From NCBI GenBank assembly GCA_963575745.1, contig CAUYUJ010015752.1, positions 56,834 to 116,629 on the forward strand: 59,796 bases of DNA, read 5' to 3'. The first letter of the stretch is position 1. Each line of letters begins with the position of its first letter. The notes below the pieces were generated by a model, which ran no database searches, was not told where the DNA came from, and worked only from the letters and a program-made list of their open reading frames with translations. Made by a program: the position numbers and the translations under genes. This document shows, piece by piece, positions 10,076 through 20,711 of the stretch. Source of the stretch: Prorocentrum cordatum. Lineage: Eukaryota; Sar; Dinophyceae; Prorocentrales; Prorocentraceae.

Positions 10076-11335
10076 TGGGCGCTGGAGGACTTCGACATCG
10101 TGACGAAGGGCATCCCTAACAAGGGAATGGGCGCAGACGTGATTCCATGGATGACGCCGAGCGCCCGCCCCAAGAGAGCATGGAAGCTTTCGTCGGTATG
10201 TGCAACCAGTGCGAGGAGAGGATGCCGCGGCCATGGCCGGCCCTGCAAGCGCTGGCCATGCCCCTGCCGGTGGGCTCAGAGAGGCTTGGCGACTCGGCCC
10301 CGCCGGGAGGGGGCGGCCGAGCGCTGGCGCTGCTCGCGTGGATCGCCAGAACGTGGCTCGACAGGAGCCAGAGCCGCGTGCGGGCGAAGGACGTGGAGGT
10401 GGTCTTCGACGCAGCGGTGACACGGAATTCCTGCCTGGGGAAAACTATGGCAAGGGCGCTCGTGGACGAGGCGCCGCGAGAGCTGGGGGTCCACTCGCCG
10501 CTGGTCTTCGGGGAGGTCGCGCCCAGGGCGGCCGGGCGCGGCTTCCCGCCGGCGGTGCTGGCAGCGGCAATGCGCTTACAATTGGCGCCAAGGATGCTCG
10601 AGGTGGCGGGTGCTTGCAGCTTGCCTATCTACGTTCTGTGAAGCCTATTCGCAGGGTCGAGGCCCAGCATATCACGTGGTTAGGGCATGCCACGTGGTTA
10701 GGGCCATGGGCAACAGGGGGGGGATGGCGCAGCCGGACCTGGTTCGAAGGCGTCGGGCTCCGAGCAGCGGGGGGCAAAACGAAGGTTGGGGAGGCCATCA
10801 TCAACGACGCGCGTTTACTGGCCAAGGCGTTGGAACTGGAAGGGCTCGCCATTGCTCGCAAGTCGGCATTGTTTAGCGCAGATTTCGGCGTGGCGGAGAA
10901 AGCGGCCAATGAGATGGAGGAGCTGGTGGTCCGCGCCAAGCCTGCGACGGGGGGGCGGGGCCTCGGGCTTGACGGGGCAGGGGGCGCGCGCGCGCGAGGG
11001 AAGGGGGGGCGCGCGAGGAGGTGGGCGCAGAGCTTGGCGTCGCAGTCGAGAGCGAGTCCTACGTGCGCCGCGCGCAACGAGATGGGGCCAGCCACGAGGA
11101 GCGATTGCATCCATCATCCTGCAGGACTGGGCGGTCGGCTGGGATGCCCCGACGGTGGACTTCTCGGCGGGCGCTAAAGGAGGAGGATGGCAGCTCCAAC
11201 CCGATGACGGCGACGATGCCCCCGCGGATTTGCTGGGCGTGATTGCCGAGGACCTGAAGTTGAATTCGCGACCGGCCAGCGCCGCGACGGGGCTGGACTG
11301 CGTTGCGGAGCGGACGCGTGCGAGTTGAAGATGTA
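10076..11335 (+). pseudogene. Non-LTR reverse transcriptase, frameshifted and internally deleted
   Basis: The RT reads across three frames. First comes FDIVTKGIPNKGMGADVIPW, the Lys-x-Gly-x-Gly-x-Asp entry region of dinoflagellate LINE RTs. The frame at 10147-10641 carries VEVVFDAAVTRNSCLGKTMA, ALVDEAPRELGV and RGFPPAVLAAAMRLQLAPRM, matching the fingers/palm layout known for this family. The catalytic motif-A stretch (an Asp about four residues before Phe-Tyr-Asp) expected between GVHSPLVF and GFPP is absent, suggesting a deletion. After a frame change, LLAKALELEGLAIARKSAL (about 10815-10870) is the thumb-side helix. No YADD-like motif was found. The product would have copied element RNA into DNA at the target; this copy cannot. 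Confidence 0.6.
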
Positions 11336-11394
11336 CCTAAGGAAGCTCGAGAAGTGCAGTAGACACCAGCCGTTCGGGGCCTTCTTGAACGCTG

Positions 11395-12369
11395 CTTACG
11401 GAGGAGTTTGATCACGGCGGAGACGGCAGAATGTTTTCGGCGGAGACGCCAGCAACAAGTGCCATTGCGGGGGGATTGCAGGCGACCCCCACATCGCATG
11501 GGGCCAGTGCAACTGCAGGAGCGACCGCAGCATCTAGAGAACACCGAGAACTTAGGGCAGAGCCGAGCAGGGGAAGGTATAATGGGCTGTATTCTGGCTG
11601 AGAGGTATTGCGCCGAGAGCCAGGGCGACGCCGCCTCCATGCACCGCGTGGCGCGCAGCCAGCAGGAAAGGCTAAGCGGAGAACATCGACAGCGACCAGA
11701 AGGTCGCTTCCGTCGAAGACCAGGAGCTGGCCATCTGCGGCGATGGAAGTGGGGGTGCACGTGGAGACGGTGCGAGATGCAGGCGACGTGGTTGGGGCTT
11801 TGCTGTTGGAGAGGGTCGCTGGACAGCGGGCGCCGACCTCAGAGCGCTGCCGCCCCATGCCGGGGGCGCGGCAGTCCAGCGACAGGGCGGAGATCTCGGC
11901 GTTCCTAGACACCCTGGAGTCGACCGCGGGCGGCGTCGCATCTTGCGCGGACTCGGAGATCCCCTGCAAGTGCTGGAAGAACAACAGGTACCTCCCCAAG
12001 TGCTACAAGAAGTGGCATGGCGACCTTTGGAAGCGCGTCGGCAGGGTGCTGGCACGCCGAGGGGCCGCCGCCTTCAGAGCGCTGCGCCTTGGGAGCCACG
12101 TGAGCATAGAGGGGGCGAGAAGCAGAGGAGTGGAGACAGCTGCCTGGCAAGGCAAGCAGAAAGCTGACGAGGTCGTGGGAGAGGCGGCGAAGGCGCGCGA
12201 GATCTCGGAGGCGCAGATGAGCTGCTGCGACTGGGCAAGCGCCCCCGGCGCAACTGGTGAGAGCGAGGATTGCGCTGGCGACCGTGGTGCTGTTCAACGG
12301 GGCGAAGCCGATGCCCTGGGAATGCTCGGAGGAAGCGAAGAAGTGTGGATCGAGGAAAATGATGCTTGA
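11395..12369 (+). pseudogene. LINE Cys motif plus RNase H domain, frameshifted
   Basis: A short frame (about 11430-11540) has NKCHCGGIAGDPHIAWGQC, a Cys/His cluster like the post-RT zinc motif. An RNase HI fold follows, with carboxylates in order: Asp in ICGDGSGG (about 11735-11757), then after a frame change Glu in SSDRAEISAFLDTL (about 11878), Asp in SCADSEIPCKCW (about 11943), and a late Asp in GKQKADEVVGEAA (about 12155). HGDLWKRVGRVLA lies between, as in other RNase H domains where this helix precedes the basic loop. RNase H would degrade the RNA strand after reverse transcription. All four catalytic positions survive even though the frame is broken near 11760-11800. Confidence 0.65.
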
Positions 12370-13027
12370 GGACAGCTGCGAGGACCTGGCCAAGAAAGCG
12401 CCGAACCAGCTGGTCAAGACAGGGACGCCGCAGTTACGTGAGCATAGAACCAAGACCGTAAGATGGTGGCCTCAAACGGGCGTAGAGGACCCGACCAATA
12501 GAAACGCCGAGCCGAAGTGCCAGATGGAGGCGAAGTATGGAGCAAGAAGCTTAGCGCTGGAAGGTGAGCTGTTCCACCCGTCGCACCGCAGTTGCTGGGG
12601 CCGCTGCAGCGTGCGTCACTTTTGCTGGACGTGCGGGGCGACAGCGCCAGGGCGCCCGAGCGGGCAGATGACGGAGATATGCGCAGGAGGGCCGACTTGC
12701 AAGGCTATGCAGCATGCGCTCAGAACCACGCAGAAGAAGACGGACTGGGTGCGGGTCCAGATTTGGAAGTACACCTTGAAGCGGAGGCCACGAAACAGAG
12801 AACGACCCCCAGTGTCAGCAAGGAGTGGTCCGGCTACAAGTTCAAGGACCTCGGGCACTCCGCCGAGGTTTACCACTGAACGGCACGGCCGACGCCGCAT
12901 GCCGCTCGCCACCTCATACGGTCGGCGGACTGCTAACAAACATTTGAAACATGGGTGCCATGGCGGCGTGGGCCAGCGATGCGGTCATAGAGATGCCATC
13001 GGCGCGGTCGGCCGAGTGAATATATAG
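12257..13027 (+). pseudogene. LINE C-terminal Cys-rich region
   Basis: Overlaps the end of the RNase H frame by about 110 bases in another frame. Around 12610-12715 it carries HFCWTCGATAPG, and ICAGGPTCKAMQHALR further on. A Cys-x2-Cys followed by a Gly-Pro-rich turn and Ala-Leu-Arg is the usual tail of these RT-RNase H polyproteins. The element's sense probably ends between 12700 and 12885; beyond it the frame is not convincing. Confidence 0.5.
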
Positions 13028-13189
13028 ACTTATGCCTCCACCGGCAAGTCCAGACATCTCGAAAGCGAGAGCCTTCTGGGCTTCTGCGCTGACATCTTGC
13101 GGCGAACCTGGGTCCGGCGGCCCCGGGGGGCGTCGGGTATGAGGCGGAAGGCCAGAAGGATGTGTGTCGGACGGATCTACCTATCTTTC

Positions 13190-13405
13190 AGCTGGACGCG
13201 CGACGCAGCGTCACGGCTGTCGGACGATGCGGCGGCTGCCATGTGAAGGCCAGCGTTTCCAGCTGGACGTGACGCAGCGCCGCGGCTGTCGGATCTGGCA
13301 CTGGTGGCCACGCGGCGACCGGTGTTTCCAGCCAGACGCGGTGCACCGTTACGGCTGTCGGCACCAATAGAGCGCGACCGCGTGGCTACAGGGACCGAAT
13401 AACTT
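13190..13405. repeat. 69-71-bp tandem repeat, about 3 units
   Basis: Units begin AGCTGGACG (or AGCCAGACG), contain CGGCTGTCGG, and end GTTTCC or CTTTC. On the minus strand the array reads as three 23-residue repeats with SDSRGAASRPAGNAG at the core within an open frame (13177-13620), so coding on that strand is possible. Confidence 0.8.
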
Positions 13406-13625
13406 TCAGGCGCTGGAGTTCCAGTGGAAATCGTGCTCGTGCTCGTGATCGAAACGGGTGGGTCGTCATCGCCATGAATGATCGGGGTGTCAATCCAACT
13501 TGACATTTCGGCGCGCTTAAACACATATTCGGGAAGGCCCCAGCGAAGAGGAACTGATGGGGGGAAACGCGCGGGGCTTGTCATCAGCGGAATTCCTTTC
13601 CCTTTGAGCCAAACCAGCACAGCAG

Positions 13626-13990
13626 TTTTCAGTCTCTCTCTCTCTCTCTTTTTGCTTTGTTTCTCTTTCTCTCTCTCTCTATGTTTCCGCGCTTCCTCCC
13701 TCCCCGTTCCTCTTTTCTCTTCGTTCCTCCATCTCTCCTTGGTCGTCTCTCTCCCTCCTCTTTCCTCTCTCCTCGGTTTTCACTCTCCTGTGTTCCTCGG
13801 TCGTCCCTCTCTCCTCGCCCCCTTTTCGCTCTCTCTCTCTCTCTCTATTTCTCTCTCTCTTTATCTCGTTCCCCCCGTTCTATTCCAACATCCCCCATCG
13901 TACCTCCCTCATCGCTCGTTCCTCCCTCTTCCCCTTTTTTCCAGAGGAAGGGAAGGAGAGGGAGGCGGGTGAGGAGGAAGGGGGACAAGG
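13626..13990. repeat. Pyrimidine-rich TC tract
   Basis: Irregular TCTCTC with CCTC and TTTC interruptions up to about 13945, then a short transition to GAG repeats. Confidence 0.85.
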
Positions 13991-13997
13991 AACTTCC

Positions 13998-14157
13998 ATG
14001 AGGAGGAGGAGGAGGAGGAGGAGGAGGAGGAGGAGGAGGAGGAGGAGGAGGAGAAGGAAGAGGAGGTGGTGGTTGAGGAGGAGGAGGAGGAGGAGGGAGG
14101 AGGAGGAGGAGGAGGAGGAGGAGGAAGGAGAGGAGGAGGAACAGGAGGAGGAGGAAA
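13998..14157. repeat. GAG trinucleotide array
   Basis: GAGGAG with few interruptions on the plus strand. Confidence 0.95.
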
Positions 14158-14177
14158 ACTTGATATGATATGGCTTT

Positions 14178-14421
14178 GGGGCGCCTTAGCCCCCATTGGT
14201 GGGCCCAGCTACCTGGTGCCACCACCCTGTAGGGCACGGTGGCCCGTGTTGTCGCGCCTGGAACGGCTTTGGCCGACGTTTCCCCGTCCTGGGCCATCTT
14301 AGCAGGCTAGCTGGGGTGCCGCGCCTGCAACGGCTGTGTGGCCGACCCGGGGCCACCCAAACAGGCCCAAGGGGGGGAGGAAGGACATTTCGTGTTTGGG
14401 GGGGCACGACTTGTTCGCCCA
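14178..14421. repeat. Direct repeat, copy 1 of 2
   Basis: Begins GGGGCGCCTTAGCCCCC and ends GGGGCACGACTTGTTCGCCCA. It matches 15296-15519 along its length with scattered substitutions and small indels. Both copies contain GGCACGGTGGCCCGTGTTG and touch or neighbour a GAG array. Confidence 0.85.
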
Positions 14422-14783
14422 AGCGGCCCATGGGGTTGTAGCCCCAGACTTGGACTCACGGAATCGGTGCGCCATTTGGGGGCTGGTGACTACTCTTATC
14501 CACACTTTGTTCCGCGATGATTTGTTATGTTGGGGCGCTGGTAGTGAACTCCTTCGTCCGCTTGAGCCACAACGGCGTTGGGGGTGACCGTTGGCAATGC
14601 ACAGCGTTGCTTATCCCACTGAGTGGAGCCGATGGTTTCTGAACACAGCTAATTATCCCACACATCTGTCAGGGACCCTGCGATCCAGACCTCCCGCCGG
14701 CGTCGGGAGTTGCCTCTGGCATTACACAGCATCGTGTATCCCGCGGAATGGGCTAAGACGCTTCTGGGTGCAGAGCTAAACTC

Positions 14784-14956
14784 AAGGGCTCCCTCGAGGG
14801 CGCGAAGTTATTCGCGCTTCGCGCTTCGCGGTCCTCGTTCCTTCTCCCCCTCCTCCTCGTCCTCCTCTTCTCCCCCTTTGGGAGGGCGGCGCGAGGGCGC
14901 GAAGTTATTCGCGCTTCGCGCTTCGCGGAGCGCGAAGCGCGAAGTTGGGAGCCCTT
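14784..14956. mobile_element. MITE-like foldback element, copy 1
   Basis: Ends are AAGGGCTCCC and GGGAGCCCTT, a perfect 10-bp inverted pair. Each end continues into GCGCGAAGTTATTCGCGCTT and CGCGCTTCGCG palindromes, and this block occurs twice inside, either side of a CT-rich spacer. The flanks read CTAAACTC (left) and GTAAACTA (right), a plausible imperfect 8-bp target duplication. No coding capacity. Confidence 0.8.
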
Positions 14957-15295
14957 GTAAACTACTCTTGTGTCAGGGCCCCTTTTGGGTAAGGCACCCC
15001 GCCAGCGTCGGAGGCAGCCGTTGACATAATACCGTGTGTGGGCTTCTGAGCGCAGAGTTTCGGGAGGGGAAAACACACACACACAGACACAGTCAATCGT
15101 CGATTCCCCAGAAAATATGGGAACACATGGGCAGTGGGGGGAAGACGAAAACCCAGAAACTATGGGAAAATATAGTGAATCCAGTTATTTGTGTGCATTC
15201 ATTTGTGTGTCCCAGGGCCCCTTTAACCTATTCATGGATCAGGAACCTGTTGGTCCAGACCTCCCGCTGGCGTTGGGGGTCACTGTTGGCAATGC
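14957..15295. other. No gene seen
   Basis: Single-copy-looking DNA with fragments (such as CCAGACCTCCCGC, and GGCGTCGGG-like pieces) shared with 14680-14760, so probably part of the same older repeat as the flanking direct repeats. Confidence 0.4.
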
Positions 15296-15519
15296 GGGGC
15301 GCCTTAGCCCCCTTTGGTGGGCCCAGCTATCTGGTGTTACCACCCTGTAAGGCACGGTGGCCCGTGTTGCCGCGCCTGGAACGGCTGTGGCCGCCGTTCC
15401 CCCCTCTTGGGCCACCTGAGCAGGCCAGATGGGGCAGCGGCTGCGTGACCGACCCTAGGCCACCTAAGCAGGCCAGACGGGAAAATACATATTTTTGGGG
15501 GGCACGACTTGTCCGCCCA
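15296..15519. repeat. Direct repeat, copy 2 of 2
   Basis: Second copy of the block at 14178-14421. It ends directly at a GAG array, whereas copy 1 is preceded by one. Confidence 0.85.
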
Positions 15520-15650
15520 GAGGAGGAGGAGGAGGAGGAGGAGGAGGAGGAGGAGGAGGAGGAGGAGGAGGAGGATCAGGAGGAGGATCAGGAGGAGGAG
15601 GAGGAGGAGGAGGAAGAGGAGGAGGAGGAGGAGGAGACGGTGGAGAAAAA
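15520..15650. repeat. GAG trinucleotide array
   Basis: GAGGAG with GATCAG interruptions. Confidence 0.95.
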
Positions 15651-16569
15651 GCGAGGGATGATGGGGGGCGGGATGACGAACAGGGAGGGGCGAAGAGGCG
15701 CCCGTCTCCCGCCAATTCTCCGTTTTGCCTCTCCCGCCCCCCAATCGTCTCGAGGGGCGTCCCAAAGAGAGGCGGGGGAGCATCGTGGCTGGGGTCTTTT
15801 GCGTGCCTGTTGTTTCGTGTTTGATGTGTTGTTTTGTTGCTTGTGCGTTTTTGCTTTTGGGTGCCCTCCAGCAGCTGCCCCTCGACGAAAGCTTCCCGCG
15901 GGTGCCCGAATGGTCCCGAACGGCCGCCAGAGGCCCGAAGTGCTATGACTGGGAAACCACCAGGCGTCGAAGAGTGGGGGATGAGAACTAGGGGTCTGCG
16001 CATATCATGGCCGCCGTCTCTTCTTTCAGTGCGTTCCCTGGCCCCCCCTCGTCCGCGCACATGCCGCGGGTCACGACGCGCTAGCCCACCTCTCTCTGGC
16101 CCTCCTCCTCGGCGCACCCGGCATGGGGATGCGACGGAGGAGGGCTGCGAATGATAGTGCATGGACAGCCGCATGCTTTCTTGTAGACGGGTGTGCATTC
16201 AAGCATGTCTTACTGTTGCGCGTTCCGTAGCCGCCGAGGCTCGAAGATGGATGTCTTTCGACGCATGCTAGAGCCAGGCAGAGTAAAAACGCTGTGGTAT
16301 CACAGCTTGCGCGATCTTTTTCTCATCGTCTCGCTCTCAGGTCATGGAGATGTGGCTTTCGTCGCGACTGAAGAAGTACAACGGCGAAGTGGTGACGAGG
16401 CCCCGCCCTCCGCTTGCCCGCCCTTTGCCCTTTGTCGCCTCTCTAGAGTAACGACCTTTGTCGCCTTGCCACGTGCTGTCGAGAGGCACCCAGCAGAGGG
16501 TTTGCGTGCTGCACGGGTGTACCGCCCTGGCCGCTCAAGGTCTGAGTGAGCCCTGCGGGTTTCCCATCG
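15651..16569. other. No confident gene
   Basis: Open frames exist on both strands. None shows a recognisable domain. Confidence 0.4.
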
Positions 16570-16785
16570 GCGGGGGAGGAGGAGGAGGAGGAGGAGGAGG
16601 AGGAGGAGGAGGAGGAGGAGGAGGAGGAGGAGAAGGAGGAGGAGGAGGAGGAGGAGGAGCAGGAGGAGGAGGAGCGGGAGCAGGAGCAGGAGCAGGAGCA
16701 GGAGGAGCAGGACGAGGAGGAGGAGGAGGAGGAGGAGGAGGAGGAGGAGGAGGCGGAGGAGGAGGAGGAGGAGGGGCAGAGGGAG
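16570..16785. repeat. GAG/GGAGCA array
   Basis: GAG triplets with a GGAGCA hexamer segment near 16675-16705. Confidence 0.95.
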
Positions 16786-17104
16786 TGGGTTTGGGAGGGA
16801 GCGCGCCTGTCTTTGCGCCCGCTGACGCGCGCGCGCGGTGCCCACGTTTCACGCCCACCCGGTGCGGCGAACTGAGGCCGTGGAGATCCACTATGGAGGA
16901 AAAGTCACGCCCAGGCCTGGGGCTCCGGACACCAGACCTTGGCCACCTCCTCATCCTCCTCAGTTTTTCTCCCTCTTCCTTTCAGCATGCTCAATTCTAG
17001 GAAGAATCCTTCGCTCATTCCATCCTTTCCTCCTTATCCGTTCACCACTATGGAGGAGGCGGGGGATGAGGAGGCAGCATCACCAGCAGACTGACGGGAG
17101 GAGT

Positions 17105-17205
17105 GGGATGACGATGGTGATAGTAGTCATGATGATGATGATGTTGCTGATGCTGATGCTGATGCTGATGCTGATGCTGATGCTGATGCTACTGATGACG
17201 ATTAC

Positions 17206-17263
<58 letters not shown>

Positions 17264-17470
17264 CTGATGCTGATGCTGATGCTGATGCTGATGCTGATGC
17301 TGATGCTGATGCTGATGCTGCTGCTGATGATGATGATGATGATGATGATGGTGATGATGAGGAGGAGGAGGAGGACGACGACGAGGAGGAGGAGGAGGAT
17401 GATGAGGAGGAGGATGAGGAGGAGGGGGAGGAGAAGGATGATGAGGAGGAGGAGGAGGAGATAAGGATGA
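17105..17470. repeat. GATGCT hexamer, GAT and GAG composite array
   Basis: Two GATGCT blocks (about 17140-17190 and 17262-17322) flank a pure GAT block; it ends in GAG. Confidence 0.95.
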
Positions 17471-17569
17471 TGCAGTCTCTCAGGGGCGGCGTCATTTCAA
17501 TTCGAGGTTGCCGAAGTGATCTGGTTGTCGGGTGGTTTTGTGGGTCGGTGGTCTGGTGGTAGACGTGCC

Positions 17570-17965
17570 CTTCCCCCTACACAGGTCTACATCGTGTGCT
17601 GTGCAGCCCCCTCTGCTAAGCAAGCCTCTCCCCAAGCTGATTAGTGAAGCCCTGTAGAGCTACACATGCCTTCGCTCTATCACAAACCTCTCATCCTACA
17701 CAGGCGCCCTCTGTTAGACAAGGCCCCTCCACAAGCTGATAACAAAGAACTTGTTGGTACAATAGATGTGGTCTTCTTCCCCGTACACGGGCCCCCTCTG
17801 CTGCATAGCACCCAATCTTAGACCAGGCCACACCCCAAGATGACTGAACCAAATCCTTAGTCCCGTCCCTTCTCCTGTGAACCACCCTCTATCAGACAAG
17901 GCACCTCCCGAAGCTGATAAAAATACATCTGTGGTGCTAGACGTGCCGCTCTTACACAGGCCAGC
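17570..17965. repeat. Degenerate tandem repeat of about 90-115 bp
   Basis: Four or five diverged units recur with CTACACAGG, then CCCTCTG(C/T)TA, an AAGC or ACAAGGC block, and CCACAAGCTGATAA-like ends (near 17577, 17694, 17790, 17873, 17945). Confidence 0.6.
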
Positions 17966-19100
17966 CTTAGAACAACTATCCTGTTGCGGCGGCCCTACAG
18001 CGGCCTTGCACAATTATTCTTTTTGTTGCGGTTTTCCAACAGGATCCACTGTGGTATTGGATACAGGCGGACAAATAAAATGAGCAGACAACGCGACACA
18101 CATGTCAAACCCACTGAACTTGTAGAAGCCAGTCGCGCGTTTCAATGATTTTTTGGGACTCCTGGTGAGGGGGGGAGGTACACCGACTTTACACATACAT
18201 TCAACGCGGTGTAAGGTGAGGCTGTACAGCGAAAGTTATATCCGCTGCTGTCTTGACTCAGGACTGCGCAGCCCTACATGCCAGTTGCACGGCTGTGTGC
18301 GGCTCCATCTGGATCAGCGTATCAAACACAGGCTACGTCTGTCGCTGATCCGCTTCTCCATATCATGGCTCATCTCTTTGTTCTCGACCTGCCGGCCATC
18401 ACGGGATGAGTTATGGGATACCTCGATACGTCGCCGACGTTATCCTCAGAGTAGGGTTCTCAGTCAAGCCCTCAACCCTTGCTTGTCACTTGGTAGCGGA
18501 GCTGGCTACATCTTTATGTGGTTGGCTCTTACATCAGGTGTTATGTACACAGCAAGTTGCCACGGTACAGTGGAGTACCCGACTGCGCCGGCTCTCAGCC
18601 ACTACACTCCCGATACTCTTTGAACCAGCTCGTAACCTACATTCCTATACCTCCATTTCCCCACTGCGTGGCCACGCGCCACGTACAACACAAGTACCGA
18701 TATCCATCCGATAACTGACGGCCACTTCAGACCAGAGACTCAGTCGCAACCTAATCGGCGCGACAATATCCCATGACACGAGACCTGACATTAGCAGCTA
18801 CAACATGACCATGCATTATAGCAAGGCCGCTATCTTCGGAACCATCTGGGCGCGCATAGGTCTTGCCCTGGCATGCGTGCGAGGAGGAGGACTGGATGAA
18901 ACACGCACTCGGGGTCCCTTCTAGGATCCCGCAGGCAACGCACCCTTCCGCGTCTTTGGTCGCGAAGTACACGCATGGCCTAACGTCGCGAGCGGAAGCG
19001 CGACTCCACCCCAACAGGCTGCTGCCTTACAGCGCGGCCTGGCTAGTCTTGCTAGAACACTAGCCATGAGGGTGCCGTCCGCCATCATCAACAGGGGGGA
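17966..19100. other. No gene seen
   Basis: Mixed-composition DNA, less GC-rich than the surroundings. Frames are short and none is recognised. Confidence 0.45.
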
Positions 19101-19124
19101 CGCACCGATAGAGCCACATACATC

Positions 19125-19300
19125 ATGCACTTATTAAGCACCAGCTTTGTAAACCTTGAGGACGAGCGACAGTTCACCTCGGGAACGGCCCTCATCGACT
19201 TCAGGGTCGAGGGGGGCGAACGCATCGATCCAGTGCTTGCCCGAGTACTGGCCCGATTCGAGATGGCCAGGCTGGAAGCGTACTCAGTGCGAAGAGACTC
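19125..19300 (+). CDS. Short hypothetical ORF segment
   Basis: From an ATG at 19125 the translation starts MHLLSTSFVNLEDERQFTSG and runs on through ERIDPVLARVLARFEMARL. It looks more protein-like than its surroundings, and a gag-like origin is conceivable. Beyond about 19285 the frame runs into CCAAGA-type repeat to a stop at 19514. The function is unknown. Confidence 0.25.
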
Positions 19301-19600
19301 CCAAGACCGCCCCAAGACCACCCAAGAGACCCTCAGGACGGCCCCAAGATGGGCCAAGAAGGCTCCAAGATTGCCGAAGAGGCGCCCAGGACAGTCCCAG
19401 ACCACCCCAGAACAGGCCCAAGATGGGCCCAAGAGCGGGAGCAGGAGGCTTCCAGAGACCTCCGAGAGGCCTCCGGGACCCCTCAGAGGCCCCCAACACC
19501 CCCCCGATCCTTGAGAGGCCCCAAAAAGACCCCGACGAGGCTCCAAGAACAGCCCAAGAGAGCTGCGAGAGCCGTCCCGAGAGAGCCCCAAGAGGGTCAA
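19285..19600. repeat. CCCAAGA/CCAAGAC degenerate repeat
   Basis: Irregular recurrence of CCCAAGA, GGCCCCAAGA and AGACC. It is the complementary orientation of the CTTGGGGC repeats at 22720-22815, 24760-24910, 25960-26530, 34010-34200 and 44010-44560. Confidence 0.7.
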
Positions 19601-19622
19601 ATCGTTAATTTCCTATGTTTTT

Positions 19623-19677
19623 TTTTCTAATGTTTTTCGCGTTCTCACGTTTTCCCGCTTCCAACCCTCGGAGATCG
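19623..19677. repeat. 55-bp direct repeat left of copy A
   Basis: Identical over 55 bases to 20657-20711. Starts TTTTCTAATG and ends CTCGGAGATCG. Probably a very long target-site duplication of copy A. Confidence 0.9.
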
Positions 19678-20656
19678 TTTCCCGGAAAGGGCAAGAGCCC
19701 AGGGTTCTCTTTGTACTAGGTAAACTAGTCCCCCGGTGCCTGCTTGAAGGAGGCCGGCGAATTTTTTCCCTGATAAATAACGAGCCGGCGAATTGCCGGC
19801 GAATTTTTTCCCTGATAAATAACGAGCCGGCGAATTGCCGGCGAATTTTTTCCATGATAAATAACGAGCCGGCGAATTAAAATTTGAGGATGTCTCGAGC
19901 GAAACGCTTGTTTTTGAGGCCGGCGAATTAAAATTTGAGGATGTCTCGAGCGAAACGCTTGTTTTTGAAATCAGCACGACCTACCCCAGCACGACCACAC
20001 CCCAGCACGACCCGACCCCAGCACGACCCTCACCACACCCCAGCACGACCACACCCCAGCACGACCTCACCACAGCACGACCACACCCCAGCACGACCAC
20101 GCCCCAGCACGACCACGCCCCAGCACGACCACGCCCCAGCACGACCACACCCCAGCAGCACGACCACACCCCAGCACGACCACACCCCTAGCAAGACCAC
20201 ACCCCAGCACGACCACACCCCAGCACGACCTCACCACAGCACGACCACACCCCAGCACGACCACGCCCCAGCACGACCACGCCCCAGCACGACCACGCCC
20301 CAGCACGACCACCCCCCAGCACGACCACCCCCCCAGCACGACCACCCCCAGCACGACCACCCCCCAGCACGACCACACCCCAGCACGACCACTCCCCAGC
20401 ACGACCACACCGCCTTGGTTGAGTGGTTGCCTGTCGTCGTGGAATGTTTCGTGGGGTGTCTCGTGGAATGTTTCGCGGGGTGTCTCCTGGAATGTTTCGT
20501 GAGGTGTCTCGCGGAATGTTTCGTGAGGTGTCTCGTGGGATGTTTCGTGAGGTGTCTCGTGGGATGTTTCGTGAGGTGTTGCCCCGTTGGGTATCGTGAA
20601 AACGTGCCCATGCTCCACATGTCTATATCCCTTTCCGGGTTCGTGGGTCCATCATG
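19678..20656 (+). mobile_element. Modular repeat family, copy A
   Basis: A complete, compact copy. Order: CCCGGAAAGGGC end with loop AAGA; three CCGGCGAATT/TTCCCTGATAAATAACGAG subrepeats; two GATGTCTCGAGCGAAACGC repeats; 16-bp satellite (about 19977-20412); 24-bp GGAATGTTTCGTG-type repeats; then CCCTTTCCGGG (20629-20639) and a final CATCATG. Copy boundaries are fixed here by the flanking 55-bp repeat. Confidence 0.9.
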
Positions 20657-20711
20657 TTTTCTAATGTTTTTCGCGTTCTCACGTTTTCCCGCTTCCAACC
20701 CTCGGAGATCG
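20657..20711. repeat. 55-bp direct repeat right of copy A
   Basis: Right partner of 19623-19677, immediately after CATCATG. Confidence 0.9.

Larger units (their letters stand above)
7308..12885 (+). mobile_element. Degenerate non-LTR retrotransposon (RT-RNase H LINE)
   Basis: Groups the ORF1-like, RT, RNase H and Cys-rich parts, all on the plus strand in the order expected for a LINE with an RNase H domain. The 5' limit is uncertain (it could begin near 6160), and no poly-A tail or target duplication was found. A 69-bp tandem repeat starts 300 bases downstream. Confidence 0.6.

Noticed and set aside
10720-10760. tRNA-like A box (TGGCGCAGCCGG) and B box (GGTTCGAAGGC)
   Set aside because: The boxes are only a few bases apart, too close for a tRNA, and lie within the RT reading.
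19678-20656. Helitron identity for the modular family
   Set aside because: No CTRR end with preceding hairpin, no A/T target site rule, and one copy has a 55-bp flanking duplication.
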